A stretch of DNA of 64,000 nucleotides. Origin: Gelidibacter pelagius. GTDB lineage: Bacteria; Bacteroidota; Bacteroidia; Flavobacteriales; Flavobacteriaceae. Location: positions 1-64,000 of the forward strand of contig NZ_JAGEVG010000010.1 in the NCBI RefSeq assembly GCF_017581925.1, written 5' to 3'. Below are positions 55,150 through 64,000 of this stretch, piece after piece (positions within the stretch are counted from its first letter, which is position 1; the number at the start of each line of letters is the position of its first letter). The notes beneath the pieces are model-generated. The model did no database searches. It saw only the letters and a program-made list of their open reading frames with translations, and was not told where the DNA came from. A program made the position numbers and the translations under genes.

Positions 55150-56036
55150 TTCAGAAACTGCTCCGCGACCTTCTCCGCTTTTCTGTTTTCAGAATAATCA
55201 TAAAAACCTTCCCCAGATTTGATGCCTAATTTCCCCGCTCTTACCATATTTACCAACAATGGGCACGGCGCGTATTTTGGATTTTTGAATCCGTCATACA
55301 TTACATTTAATATGGAAAGGCAAACGTCCAATCCGATAAAATCGGCCAATTGCAATGGCCCCATCGGATGCGCCATGCCGAGTTTCATTACCGTATCAAT
55401 TTCTGAAACACCTGCAACGCCATTGTAGAGCGTCTCAATGGATTCATTGAGCATTGGCATCAAAATTCGGTTGGCTACGAACCCAGGATAATCATTTACT
55501 TCAACTGGATCTTTACCTAAAGTTTTAGAAAGTTCCATAATGGTTTTGGTCACTTCGTCACTGGTGTTATAACCACGGATGATTTCCACCAACTTCATAA
55601 TGGGTACAGGGTTCATAAAATGCATGCCAATCACTTGTTTTGGTCGCGACGTGGCGGCTGCAATTTGGGTGATGGAAATAGAGGAAGTGTTGGTCGCCAA
55701 AATGGTGTCTTTTGAACAGATGTCGTCCAACTGCTTGAATATTTTGAGTTTTAAATCGCTATTTTCTGTGGCAGCTTCCACGACTAAATCGGCGGTTTTG
55801 ACACCTTCAACCATGTCTGTAAACGTGGAAATATGACTTAAGGTTTGCTGTTTTTGATCCTCAGAAAATCGTTCCTTCGCGACCATCCGATCCAAATTTT
55901 TCGTGATGGTTTCCATTCCTCTTTTGAGGGAATCTTCATTGATATCAATCAATTGGACTTTAAAACCACTTTGTGCAAAGGTATGCGCAATACCATTTCC
56001 CATGGTTCCTGCTCCAATTACGGCTATGTTTTTCAT
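55146..56036 (-). CDS. 3-hydroxyacyl-CoA (3-hydroxybutyryl-CoA) dehydrogenase
   Basis: An NAD-dependent dehydrogenase of 296 residues. GAGTMGNGIAH (8-18) is the Rossmann loop; TNTSSISITQIA, GMHFMNPVPIMKLVEII (with the catalytic His) and GFVANRILMPMLNE are the family signature. It acts on short-chain 3-hydroxyacyl-CoA in beta-oxidation or butanoyl-CoA metabolism. The single-domain form has no hydratase fusion. Confidence 0.95.
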   Translation of the reverse strand: MKNIAVIGAGTMGNGIAHTFAQSGFKVQLIDINEDSLKRGMETITKNLDRMVAKERFSEDQKQQTLSHISTFTDMVEGVKTADLVVEAATENSDLKLKIFKQLDDICSKDTILATNTSSISITQIAAATSRPKQVIGMHFMNPVPIMKLVEIIRGYNTSDEVTKTIMELSKTLGKDPVEVNDYPGFVANRILMPMLNESIETLYNGVAGVSEIDTVMKLGMAHPMGPLQLADFIGLDVCLSILNVMYDGFKNPKYAPCPLLVNMVRAGKLGIKSGEGFYDYSENRKAEKVAEQFLK

Positions 56037-56202
56037 TGAAATATATTTTTAGTTCCTCGCCTAACTGTTTGTATATAGGAATAAGGAAATGTTGTATTTG
56101 TTTACTTAACGTAGTTTTTATGTCACTTACGAAGCGTCGGAAAGTGAATAGTTTTCAGAAATTAGCAGTTATGTCAAATTACTATTTGGGATTACTACTG
56201 AT

Positions 56203-57162
56203 TCAAAACTGATCAATGATCATCGTAGCCACACGCAAGGCTTCCGTACCATCATGAAGCGTCACAATTGGTTTTGTATTATTATTGATGGCATCAGCGA
56301 AAGATTCCAACTCGTCTAAAATGGCGTTGTTATTGGAAATTTCAGGATTATCAAAATAAATTTGTTTCTTCACACCTTCCGCATTTTGAAGGATCATATC
56401 AAAATCTCCGGGACTTACCGGTGCATCCTTCATTTTAACGACTTCACATTTCTTCTCTAAAAAATCTACTGAGATATACGCATCCTTTTGGAAGAACCGT
56501 GTTTTACGCATGTTTTTCAAGGAAATTCTGCTGGCTGTTAAATTGGCCACACAGCCATTTACAAATTCAATACGGGCGTTGGCAATATCAGGCGTTTCAC
56601 TAATAACAGACACGCCACTTGCCGAAATATTCTTGACTTTCGAATTGACCACGCTCAAAATGATGTCAATATCGTGGATCATCAAATCCAAAACCACCGG
56701 AACATCGGTGCCTCGCGGATTGAATTCTGCCAATCTATGGCTTTCAATAAACATGGGTTTGTGTATCTGATCTCTGACTGCCTTAAATGCAGGATTGAAA
56801 CGCTCGACATGACCTACCTGACCTTTCACATTGTTCTGTGCTACCAGTGCCCTGATGGTTTCGGCTTCCTCAACCGTATTGGTGATTGGTTTTTCGATAA
56901 AAATGTGCTTGCCTTTAGAAATCGCCAATTTTGCACATTCATAATGGGACAAGGTAGGCGTCACAATAGAAACAACTTCAACGGCATTGATGAGACCTTC
57001 AATAGTATCAAAATATTTATACCCAAATTCGGATTCAATTTTTTTGGCATTGTCTTCATCAGCATCATAAAATCCCACTAAGTCGAATTTTTCAGATTGC
57101 TTTAGAAGGCGTAAGTGAATCTTTCCCAGATGACCAGCACCAAGAACTCCTGCTTTTAACAT
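56203..57162 (-). CDS. Gfo/Idh/MocA family oxidoreductase
   Basis: A 319-residue NAD(P)-dependent oxidoreductase with GAGHLGKIH in the Rossmann fold and the signature EKPIT (about 93-97) whose Lys is catalytic; HDIDIILSVV is the following conserved segment. Substrate (a sugar or cyclitol) is unknown. It lies 166 bases upstream of the dehydrogenase gene. Confidence 0.92.
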   Translation of the reverse strand: MLKAGVLGAGHLGKIHLRLLKQSEKFDLVGFYDADEDNAKKIESEFGYKYFDTIEGLINAVEVVSIVTPTLSHYECAKLAISKGKHIFIEKPITNTVEEAETIRALVAQNNVKGQVGHVERFNPAFKAVRDQIHKPMFIESHRLAEFNPRGTDVPVVLDLMIHDIDIILSVVNSKVKNISASGVSVISETPDIANARIEFVNGCVANLTASRISLKNMRKTRFFQKDAYISVDFLEKKCEVVKMKDAPVSPGDFDMILQNAEGVKKQIYFDNPEISNNNAILDELESFADAINNNTKPIVTLHDGTEALRVATMIIDQF

Positions 57163-57231
57163 AGATTATACGTTTTATACAAAAATAGCTTTTTTTTAAG
57201 GCAGAAAAAAGGAAAAAGAAAAGAGAAAGAA

Positions 57232-57308
57232 GAAGGGTGACCGAGGACGGTTGACGGATGACGGGTGACCGTTGACCGAGGACGGTTGACTGAATAATTC
57301 AGACTGAG
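57232..57308. repeat. Heptad-period repeat array, about 11 units
   Basis: The longest array of its kind here. Units of seven bases start with GAC: GACCGAG, GACGGTT, GACGGAT, GACGGGT, GACCGTT and so on, ending GACTGAG. It is notably GC-rich for the region and lies between the divergent oxidoreductase and pcm genes. Confidence 0.88.
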
Positions 57309-57387
57309 ATGTTTCTTTGAATTTGGAATTTTTGATTTGTCTTTTGCGGTTTTTTGAAGTAGTTTAGCCAATAAACTTACCACCGCT

Positions 57388-58029
57388 TTGAAAGATACAT
57401 TTAAACATAAAGGCTTACGACAGCAACTTGTTGAGGTTATTAAAGATAAAGGAATTACTGATGAAAAAGTGCTAAAGGCCATCGGTAAAATTCCACGACA
57501 TTTATTTATGGACTCCAGCTTTCTGGATCATGCGTATCAGGATAAAGCATTTCCAATTGCGGCAGACCAAACTATCTCACAACCTTACACTGTAGCATTC
57601 CAAACGGAACTCATGCAGATTAAACCCGGAGATACAGTGCTTGAAATCGGAACGGGAAGTGGCTATCAAACCGCTGTTTTATGTGAATTGGGTGCAAAAG
57701 TTTACAGTATCGAGCGTCAATTGGAACTTTTTAAAATCACCAGTAAGTTTCTTCCAAAACTTGGCTATCGTCCTAAAAAGCTCATTTTTGGTGATGGTTA
57801 CAAAGGCCTAAAGGAAGAGGCTCCTTTTGATAGCATCATCGTCACAGCCGGCGCACCTTTTGTTCCGAAACCTTTGATGAGTCAGCTTAAAATTGGAGGC
57901 CGATTGGTAATTCCGGTTGGAGATCAGGTGCAAACCATGACCTTGTTCATCAGAAATGGCCCAAAGGATTTTGAAAAACATGAGTACGGCGAATTTCGAT
58001 TTGTGCCACTCTTAGAGGATAAAAACTAA
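57388..58029 (+). CDS. pcm: Protein-L-isoaspartate O-methyltransferase
   Basis: The enzyme methylates isoaspartyl residues to start repair of aged proteins. The 213-residue protein shows IPRHLFMDSSF, FPIAADQTISQPYTVA, LEIGTGSGYQTAVLC (SAM site) and the VTAGAPFVPKPL motif, in the family's order and length. The start is TTG (TTGAAAGATACA); no ATG is available at the expected N terminus. Confidence 0.94.
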   Translation: MKDTFKHKGLRQQLVEVIKDKGITDEKVLKAIGKIPRHLFMDSSFLDHAYQDKAFPIAADQTISQPYTVAFQTELMQIKPGDTVLEIGTGSGYQTAVLCELGAKVYSIERQLELFKITSKFLPKLGYRPKKLIFGDGYKGLKEEAPFDSIIVTAGAPFVPKPLMSQLKIGGRLVIPVGDQVQTMTLFIRNGPKDFEKHEYGEFRFVPLLEDKN

Positions 58030-58362
58030 TCAACCTCAGTTTCTTTAGACACGAATTGCACGAATTATCACAAATCCGTCTGTGTTGAATATACCCCAAA
58101 AAGTAAATTCTGTTCCTTGCACGAATGGAACGGGCTTTTAGTCTGTATTGACAAATCAGGATGATACTATGAGTGGTACTTTGATCTGTGTGTTTTTAGA
58201 GATTTTGGTTTTTAATGTAAGGCACCTTGCGGTTAAAAGTTTTTATTATTCCAAATAAGATTCTTTTCTTATTTCTTGATTAGGATTATCGCAGAAGTAA
58301 AACCAGAGCCACGATTGTAATTTTTAAACGTCGTCACAATTGCCATAAAAGTCAGAAGTTCA
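58030..58362. other. Gene-free stretch between pcm and the DUF5686 gene
   Basis: 333 bases between convergent genes. It holds a short repeat (CACGAATTG, CACGAATTA, TCACAAATC at about 58049-58076) of a type common between flavobacterial genes as I recall. I see no reading frame, tRNA or convincing terminator. Confidence 0.6.
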
Positions 58363-60843
58363 TTATTCGATAATATTCAAAAACTTTAAACCAAAAATAA
58401 TTGCATCACCTTGATAGCCGTTTTGATAGGAACGTACATAGTCCACACGCAAAAATCTGAATTTCTTAAAGCCTATATTGTCAATCCCAATGGAATATTC
58501 CTGATAAGGTTTGATGTTTTCTGTAGCGAAGGCATGTGCACCAATTACTAAATTGTAATTGAGCTTATTCAATAGTGGCACACGACTTAAAAGAAAGCCT
58601 TTAAAGTCATGTTCAGTATGCATTTCAAAATATGAAGTGTTTGTGCTCAGCGCATAATAGGGTAAATTATTGAACACGTTCAGATAAGTGCTTGAGGTAC
58701 CCACATGTGTTTGGTTGCCATTGGGATGGTAATAATCCATAAATCCAATAGCGTCTGCATTAAAAAATGTGCCTGCTTTAAGATTATATTTAAAATCACC
58801 TTTATTGCCAACATTGAAGCTTTGGGTCAACCTAGCTTTAAGCTGATCAAAATTATAGTGTTTTTCTGAGGCTGCGAATCCTTTTTCATAACCTAAATAC
58901 AAGGTCGGATATTTGCTGTTTGGGATATTGATCTTACTATCGGGATAGCTCATGTATTCCTGTCCAAAATTAAAACGCGTATTAAGGTTGAACTTTAAAA
59001 GTTGGTGCGTATCAAAAGCAGGAATGCCATAAACATTTGGATTTTGCGGATCGTTGCTTGAGTAAACATCGTTCTTATCGTTGAAAAAGACTTGATCTGT
59101 AGTGTTGATCAGTGCTTTTCTTCGCTCGTAAGCCAAGGTGCTATAAATATTGATACCATTAAAAACTTCTTGGGTGAGACCAACTTGCGCGAAACTTTTA
59201 TCATAAATCTTCATGAAATTATTTTCAAAAAATAAGGAGCTTACTGAGTTGATCAATGGCGAAATAGGCTGGGCGTCATTAAATTGTTGGGTTTCAACAC
59301 CAGCAGAGAGCATCAAAAATGGCGATTTGATATTATTGAATTTGTAGATAAAAGACGCTGTTCCTCTTAAACGTTCATCTGAGATTCCATATTGTAAAGC
59401 GGCATTTACTGAGAAATAACGACGGAATTTATCCTGATTTTTTCGATAATAAAAACTCAGTTTGGAATTGTAGCCTTGAGCAGTATTGAATTGAAAGTCG
59501 GAGAGTGGTGAGCTATATCCAACAGACCAATCTTCAAAAGAATTTCGGTGGCTGTAGCCAAAAAGAATGTTTGGAATTTTGAAGGTATTGTTCTTGGCGT
59601 CAATAGAGTCTAAATAGGGTTTTGATTCCCTGACGGTCTGAATGCTGTCCTTTAGTAGATAATCGCCTATCTCTTCATCCGTTAGAGGGACTGGCCTGAA
59701 GCTATTCCAATAGATGGAATCTTTTTTATTAGCGTTATCCCCAAATGATAATATTTCCTTTCCGAATGATTTTTTTGTTACTTCCGTACTGAAATCATAA
59801 TTGCTATAGACTGCCGTATACCGTCCATCACCTTTAAATCCGAAAAGAGAATAACTAAATTCAATGCCTTGGGAAATCATGACCCAGATTTGATCGGTGT
59901 CTGAATAGGAGAAGTTTTGTTTGATGGTAATGACTTCTGCTGGTGGGATTTGTGCCTGAATTCCGGTGATGCCTAACTCTAAGGCATAAATAGTCCATTG
60001 ATTATCGACAATATAGATGCTTCCTGAGAAAATCCGGTCGTTCTCACGTCTTGGAATGACTTTGATTTTGTTGATGAGATTGCCTTTGTCATCATAAAAA
60101 ACACCTTCCAACGTGTACTTGTAATAATTAAAAGCATAATCGGCAATTGGAGAAATGATCTGGTTACCAAGTTCAATCGTGTTATTATAAAAATTGAAAT
60201 CGACATCACTAGCGGTATTGAAACTAAAGCCGCTATTGTCACCACTCACTTTTGAAGCGATAATTTTCTCCTTCAGTTTATCTGGTCGCATGTATTCAAT
60301 TTCCGAAATAGTTTCTGATAGGTACAAAATACCACTTCTTGTAGAATCCAATCCCACCATAAAATCGTCCATTTCCTGACCAAAGAACTTTTCAGGAGCA
60401 TTTTTTATCCGAATCAATCCGCGGGAATAGAAGTTAGCTTTAAAGGCATTGATTTTCTCCAAATTCACCTTTCTTGAAGCAATGGCTTGTCGGATAATGA
60501 TATCAGCAGGATTTTCATCAGCATTGATGACCACTTCATTCAATGAAATTTGTTCTTCAGCAAGCGTGGCATCTAAAGTAGATGGGAATTGTTTGATTTC
60601 GACTACTTTTTTCACAGTCTTATAACCTAAAAATTGAAATACAATGGTGTAGGTATCAGGCTTATTCAGATTGAGTTCGTAATAACCCTCATCATTACTG
60701 GTGGTTCCGGTAAAAGTGTTTTCTACATAAATGTTGACAAAGGGAAGTGCTGCGTTTTTTTGATCTGTAATACGTCCCTTGATTTGGGAAAATGCTTGAA
60801 AACTGATCAGAACAATAAAGAAAACGAGTAAATTTTTAGTCAT
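58363..60843 (-). CDS. DUF5686 outer-membrane protein with carboxypeptidase-like domain
   Basis: An 826-residue protein: signal peptide (MTKNLLVFFIVLISFQAFS), a CarboxypepD_reg-like domain (about 20-105), then the DUF5686 region starting near ADIIIRQAIASRKVN, rich in amphipathic beta strands to the C-terminal IIFGLKF. It is expected to be an outer-membrane beta-barrel protein, but unlike a TonB receptor it lacks a plug domain. Role and ligand are unknown. Confidence 0.88.
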   Translation of the reverse strand: MTKNLLVFFIVLISFQAFSQIKGRITDQKNAALPFVNIYVENTFTGTTSNDEGYYELNLNKPDTYTIVFQFLGYKTVKKVVEIKQFPSTLDATLAEEQISLNEVVINADENPADIIIRQAIASRKVNLEKINAFKANFYSRGLIRIKNAPEKFFGQEMDDFMVGLDSTRSGILYLSETISEIEYMRPDKLKEKIIASKVSGDNSGFSFNTASDVDFNFYNNTIELGNQIISPIADYAFNYYKYTLEGVFYDDKGNLINKIKVIPRRENDRIFSGSIYIVDNQWTIYALELGITGIQAQIPPAEVITIKQNFSYSDTDQIWVMISQGIEFSYSLFGFKGDGRYTAVYSNYDFSTEVTKKSFGKEILSFGDNANKKDSIYWNSFRPVPLTDEEIGDYLLKDSIQTVRESKPYLDSIDAKNNTFKIPNILFGYSHRNSFEDWSVGYSSPLSDFQFNTAQGYNSKLSFYYRKNQDKFRRYFSVNAALQYGISDERLRGTASFIYKFNNIKSPFLMLSAGVETQQFNDAQPISPLINSVSSLFFENNFMKIYDKSFAQVGLTQEVFNGINIYSTLAYERRKALINTTDQVFFNDKNDVYSSNDPQNPNVYGIPAFDTHQLLKFNLNTRFNFGQEYMSYPDSKINIPNSKYPTLYLGYEKGFAASEKHYNFDQLKARLTQSFNVGNKGDFKYNLKAGTFFNADAIGFMDYYHPNGNQTHVGTSSTYLNVFNNLPYYALSTNTSYFEMHTEHDFKGFLLSRVPLLNKLNYNLVIGAHAFATENIKPYQEYSIGIDNIGFKKFRFLRVDYVRSYQNGYQGDAIIFGLKFLNIIE

Positions 60844-60875
60844 AAAGTTTGGGTTCTATTTCTCTAAGCACATTT

Positions 60876-60974
60876 ATTCCACCAATGGGTTTAATACCCC
60901 GCGGCTTGCCTCTATCGAAAAGCCAGTTTCTTATCCAAACTTTGTGGACTATTCTCCAGGTTCTTGATTTAAAT
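60876..60974. repeat. REP-like intergenic element, copy B
   Basis: It aligns with copy A through most of its length: ATTCC-ACCAATGGG, GCGGCTTGCCTC, TCGAAAAG, TTGTGGACT and TTGATTTAA occur in the same order and spacing. It lies upstream of the DUF5686 gene. The rest of the spacer to 61121 holds nothing I can name. Confidence 0.72.
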
Positions 60975-61121
60975 GGTTGCCTATGAACGTTTCAAACTTA
61001 GCGATAATAACGGCTGATGATTGTTATAGCAATCTTAAATAATTGATTATTTTGTCGCTATACAATTTTGGAATTTGGTGTTTGACTATTGGACTTTATA
61101 AAAACACTTTTAAAGATATTC

Positions 61122-61580
61122 TTAACTGTAGATTTTCTTGATCCGATCTAAGTTTCTCTTGTTGTCACGATCTCTAATGGTGTCGCGCTTGTCATAGAGT
61201 TTTTTACCCTTTCCTAAAGCAATTTCCATTTTCGCAAAGCCTCTATCATTAATAAATAAACGCAAAGGGACAATAGAATAGCCCTTAATTTGGACGTCTT
61301 TTTGAAGAGACTTGAGCTCTCTTTTGTTCAATAGGAGTTTTCGTTCGGCTTTTGGCCTGTGGTTGTTGTAGTTGCCAAATGCATATTCCTCAATGTTCAT
61401 GTTGATGACAAAGAGTTCTCCCTTATCATTGAATTCACAAAAACTTTCGGCAATAGAGGCCTTACTATTTCTGATGGATTTTATTTCTGTACCCGTTAAA
61501 ACAATACCAGCTACATATTTGTCCAATATTTCATATTGAAAACGTGCTTTTCTGTTTTTGATGTTGATGTGTTTCTGCAT
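61122..61580 (-). CDS. smpB: SsrA-binding protein SmpB
   Basis: SmpB delivers tmRNA to stalled ribosomes. The ATG at 61580 (MQKHINIKNRKARF) gives 152 residues, the usual size; the frame is open seven codons further. GTEIKSIRNSKASIAESF and the basic tail (KKLYDKRDTIRDRDNKR) are standard. The tmRNA gene itself was not found in the window. Confidence 0.96.
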   Translation of the reverse strand: MQKHINIKNRKARFQYEILDKYVAGIVLTGTEIKSIRNSKASIAESFCEFNDKGELFVINMNIEEYAFGNYNNHRPKAERKLLLNKRELKSLQKDVQIKGYSIVPLRLFINDRGFAKMEIALGKGKKLYDKRDTIRDRDNKRNLDRIKKIYS

Positions 61581-61669
61581 AGGAAGCCAAAGGTAAAACA
61601 TTTAAGATAACTTTTAAGGAAGACCCATCTGTTATCTTTAAATTTACGCTTTCATTTAAAAAAAATATT

Positions 61670-62434
61670 ATGTTACGGAATGTTTTGATCTTGGTTGTAT
61701 TGTTATCGTTTTTCAATTGTAAGAAGAACGAAAATCAAATAGGTAAATCTGAGTCTGCTGAAGAGATCATTAAAAAATCGATAGAAGTGGCAGGAGGGGA
61801 CTTGTTTGACAACTCTGATATCAATTTTGATTTCCGAGATATGCATTACAGAGCCATTCGAAATAATGGGAGATTCCAGTTGGAACGCCATTTTAAGGAT
61901 TCACTATCCGAAATAACAGATGTTTTGAATAATTCTGGATTTGAACGTTTCAGGGATGAAGAAAAAGTGCAATTGTCAGATTCTCTTACGTCCTTGTACA
62001 GTAATTCGGTTAATTCGGTGCATTATTTTTCTGTGTTGCCTTATAGTTTGGATGGAAAGGCGGTGTATAAAGATTATTTAGGTTCGAAAGAAATCAAGGG
62101 TAAAGACTATCACAAAGTTAAAATTACCTTTTCTGAAGATGGTGGAGGTGAGGATTTCGATGATGAATTTATATATTGGATAGAAAAGAATGGGTCTACA
62201 GTAGATTATTTAGCCTATTCCTATAAAGAAATTGATGGAAGTTTAGGATTGCGATTTAGGGAAGCTTATAATATAAGAGAGATTAGCGCATTGCGTTTCG
62301 CAGATTATAACAATTTCAAACCCGCTATTGCAGATGTTGTTCTTGAGGAGTTGGATGACTTATTCATTAATGATGAACTCCAGCTACTTTCAAAAATAGA
62401 GCTTAAGAATATTGAGGTGGCTATCCTTAATTAA
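61670..62434 (+). CDS. DUF6503 family lipoprotein
   Basis: 254 residues with lipoprotein signal (acceptor Cys17 in LSFFNC). The mature part begins with a charged linker, then a SIEVAGGDLFDNSDINFDFRD segment typical of the flavobacterial DUF6503 family as I recall it. Beta-rich; probably periplasmic. Its stop overlaps the convergent phosphatase gene by eight bases. Function unknown. Confidence 0.82.
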   Translation: MLRNVLILVVLLSFFNCKKNENQIGKSESAEEIIKKSIEVAGGDLFDNSDINFDFRDMHYRAIRNNGRFQLERHFKDSLSEITDVLNNSGFERFRDEEKVQLSDSLTSLYSNSVNSVHYFSVLPYSLDGKAVYKDYLGSKEIKGKDYHKVKITFSEDGGGEDFDDEFIYWIEKNGSTVDYLAYSYKEIDGSLGLRFREAYNIREISALRFADYNNFKPAIADVVLEELDDLFINDELQLLSKIELKNIEVAILN

Positions 62435-62936
62435 TGGTAAGTAACACGTCTGAGGTAGTTCCGTTGCCGATAGTTACAATATAAATATTGCCGTTATTTG
62501 AATCTTCAATGTCATTGTATTTTTCTTGCCCAATCACGGCATTCACAAATTCTGGAATGGTGTTGCTGTGGCCTACCACCAAAACTGTTTTACCTTTTGT
62601 TGCTTCCTTAAACGCCTCATCATAACTGCTGCTTACATTGTACTCAATGATCTCCAAACGATTATTTTCGGCGGTTGGTTGTGCTGTTTCTTTTGTTCTG
62701 TTAAAGTTTGTGGAATATACGGCATCAAAAGGAATGTGTTGCAAGATGATGCTCCAGTTTTGTGCTCTTTGATGCCCTTCTTTAGTTAAATGCGCATCCT
62801 TTTCTGATGAATCACTACGGTCTTTTTCGGCGTGACGAATAAAATAATAGGTCGTGGTTTCTGAATGCGTTTCCTCTTGTGCTAATGAACTGATTGAAAA
62901 AAATGTGATGCAAATGATGATGAGATAGCGTATCAT
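62427..62936 (-). CDS. Histidine phosphatase family protein (SixA/PhoE-like), exported
   Basis: 169 residues with a signal peptide (IIICITFFSISSLAQ), the RHAEKD motif with the phospho-accepting His, and VGHSNTIPEF with the second catalytic His. It should be periplasmic, which separates it from cytoplasmic phosphoglycerate mutase. The substrate is unknown. Confidence 0.9.
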   Translation of the reverse strand: MIRYLIIICITFFSISSLAQEETHSETTTYYFIRHAEKDRSDSSEKDAHLTKEGHQRAQNWSIILQHIPFDAVYSTNFNRTKETAQPTAENNRLEIIEYNVSSSYDEAFKEATKGKTVLVVGHSNTIPEFVNAVIGQEKYNDIEDSNNGNIYIVTIGNGTTSDVLLTIN

Positions 62937-62959
62937 GGACTTCGTGTTTAGAAAAATTA

Positions 62960-63658
62960 TTAAGCCAAATCTAAGGCAATTTCGATCATCTCCTTAAAGG
63001 TGGTTTCTCTTTCCAATGCCGTGGTGCGTTCTCCAGTAACCAAGGAATCTGATATGGTCAAGATACTTAACGCATTCACATTGTGCTTGGCGGCCACTGT
63101 GTACAGACCTGCAGTTTCCATTTCAACACAAAGAATCCTGAACTTCGACCATTTTCTATAGGATTCAAAATCATCGGCATAAAACTCATCACTGGTCAAA
63201 ACGTTTCCTGCCTTTAACGGGATGTTTTTGGCTTTTGCGACGTCGACTGCTTTTTGAAACAGACCGAAATCTGCCGTAGGTGCATAATCTGCACCACCAA
63301 AGCGCAATTCATTGATACCAGAAGTCGAGGAGGCCGCCATGGCCAAAACAATGTCTCTCAACTTAACATCTTCTTGATAAGAACCAGCGCTTCCTACTCT
63401 TATAAGATTTTTGACATCATATTCAGTAATCAATTCGTGGGCGTAAATAGAGATGCTGGGGACTCCCATTCCCGAGCCCATCGTCGAAATAGGTTTGCCT
63501 TGGTAGGTGCCAGTATAACCAAGCATACCTCTAACATTGTTAAAACGTTTAGGATTGTCAAAAAATGTTTTGGCGATCCATTTTGCTCTTAATGGATCTC
63601 CCGGGAGAAGAATAGTTTCTGCAATCTCTCCTTTTTTAGCTTCAATATGTACACTCAT
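62960..63658 (-). CDS. deoD: Purine-nucleoside phosphorylase, DeoD type
   Basis: The enzyme splits purine nucleosides with phosphate to base and ribose-1-phosphate. The 232-residue protein has [36 protein letters not shown] and VEMETAGLY, all typical of the hexameric low-specificity form. It lies 35 bases downstream of deoC, so both are probably one salvage operon. Confidence 0.96.
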   Translation of the reverse strand: MSVHIEAKKGEIAETILLPGDPLRAKWIAKTFFDNPKRFNNVRGMLGYTGTYQGKPISTMGSGMGVPSISIYAHELITEYDVKNLIRVGSAGSYQEDVKLRDIVLAMAASSTSGINELRFGGADYAPTADFGLFQKAVDVAKAKNIPLKAGNVLTSDEFYADDFESYRKWSKFRILCVEMETAGLYTVAAKHNVNALSILTISDSLVTGERTTALERETTFKEMIEIALDLA

Positions 63659-63693
63659 GGGATTAGATTAATCCCTAAAGATAAAGATTAAAA

Positions 63694-64000
63694 TTAAGCT
63701 GAAGCTATTTTATCAGTCATCATTGCAACTCCAGATGAAGTTCCAATTCTGTCTGCGCCTGCATCGATATATTTAAGGGCAGTTTCCCGATCTTTTATAC
63801 CCCCAGAAGCTTTTATTTTCGCCTGATCTCTAACAATTTTCTTAATGATTTTTACTGCGGTCAAAGTAGCACCGCTTTTTGAAAAGCCGGTTGAGGTCTT
63901 TATAAAATCAACTTTGGCGTCCAAACAAATTTCACAGATCTTGACGATTTCGTTTTTAGAAAGTTCACTAATTTCAATAATCACTTTAAGTGGAATTTTG
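63694..64000 (-). CDS. deoC: Deoxyribose-phosphate aldolase, C-terminal part (cut by window edge)
   Basis: DeoC splits deoxyribose-5-phosphate to acetaldehyde and glyceraldehyde-3-phosphate. About 102 C-terminal codons are in the window; the frame runs through to the edge (KIPLKVIIEISELS). Catalytic Lys is in DFIKTSTGF and the second conserved Lys in IKASGGIKD. The gene start lies to the right of the window. Confidence 0.95.
   Translation of the reverse strand, partial: KIPLKVIIEISELSKNEIVKICEICLDAKVDFIKTSTGFSKSGATLTAVKIIKKIVRDQAKIKASGGIKDRETALKYIDAGADRIGTSSGVAMMTDKIASA

Overview
The window is chromosomal DNA from a member of the Flavobacteriaceae (Bacteroidota). The evidence is: low G+C; promoters of the Bacteroidota type (TTTG or TTG, about 19 bases, TAnnTTTG) with no clear Shine-Dalgarno sites; SusC-like TonB receptors with an N-terminal carboxypeptidase-like domain; a type IX secretion C-terminal sorting domain on a sugar dehydrogenase; and families largely confined to this phylum (DUF6095, DUF4249, DUF4835, DUF5686, DUF6503, DUF6913, the Bacteroidota form of RNA polymerase omega). 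The genus cannot be resolved by reading. Nearly all of it is ordinary core genome; there is no prophage, insertion sequence, CRISPR array or integrated island.

Layout. 1-144: end of an rRNA operon (5S and terminator). 0.4-7.9 kb (minus): DUF6095/murQ, a TonB receptor with its DUF4249 lipoprotein, monomeric isocitrate dehydrogenase and a pentapeptide-repeat protein. 7.9-8.4 kb: a gene-free block with a promoter at one end and a strong terminator at the other, read here as a candidate structured RNA of about 0.5 kb. 8.5-14 kb (minus): rplS, trmD, a membrane coiled-coil protein, a long GAPDH and an HtrA protease. 14.2-18.2 kb (plus): dapF, an acetyltransferase, mltG, a DUF2279 protein and a lysozyme-like protein. 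18.2-22.4 kb (minus): an RsmI-like methyltransferase, a secreted sugar dehydrogenase, a tyrosine phosphatase and dnaA. 22.6-32.7 kb: thioesterase, YigZ, EamA transporter, HAD phosphatase, ribD, GNAT, prmC, cutC, a GH20 hexosaminidase and ligA. 32.8-36.4 kb: two tandem 254-residue membrane proteins and a two-gene 5'-nucleotidase. 36.4-49.2 kb (plus): DUF6913, dapA, bamD, rpoZ, coaBC, a PorD-like protein, recN, a small broken lipoprotein, fabI, a glycosyltransferase, YbbR, coaE and an RprXY-like two-component pair. 49.4-57.2 kb (minus): cold-shock protein, miaA, a potassium channel, a DEDDh exonuclease/GIY-YIG protein, YggS, DUF1015, a hydroxyacyl-CoA dehydrogenase and a Gfo/Idh/MocA oxidoreductase. 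57.4-64 kb: pcm, DUF5686, smpB, DUF6503, a histidine phosphatase, deoD and the C-terminal part of deoC.

Functional threads: cell-wall building and recycling (murQ, dapF, dapA, mltG, GH20, lysozyme-like protein), CoA synthesis (coaBC, coaE), envelope assembly and secretion (bamD, PorD-like), nucleoside salvage (deoD/deoC, 5'-nucleotidase), translation (rplS, trmD, prmC, miaA, smpB) and DNA maintenance (dnaA, ligA, recN).

Most notable beyond the genes: (1) the candidate RNA at 7898-8405; (2) a full-length exonuclease reading frame whose only plausible start is ATT, among several TTG/GTG starts; (3) six arrays of degenerate repeats that all have a 7-base period but different sequences, one of them translated inside ribD; (4) a three-copy intergenic REP-like element (49234, 51563, 60876) and several separate palindromes.
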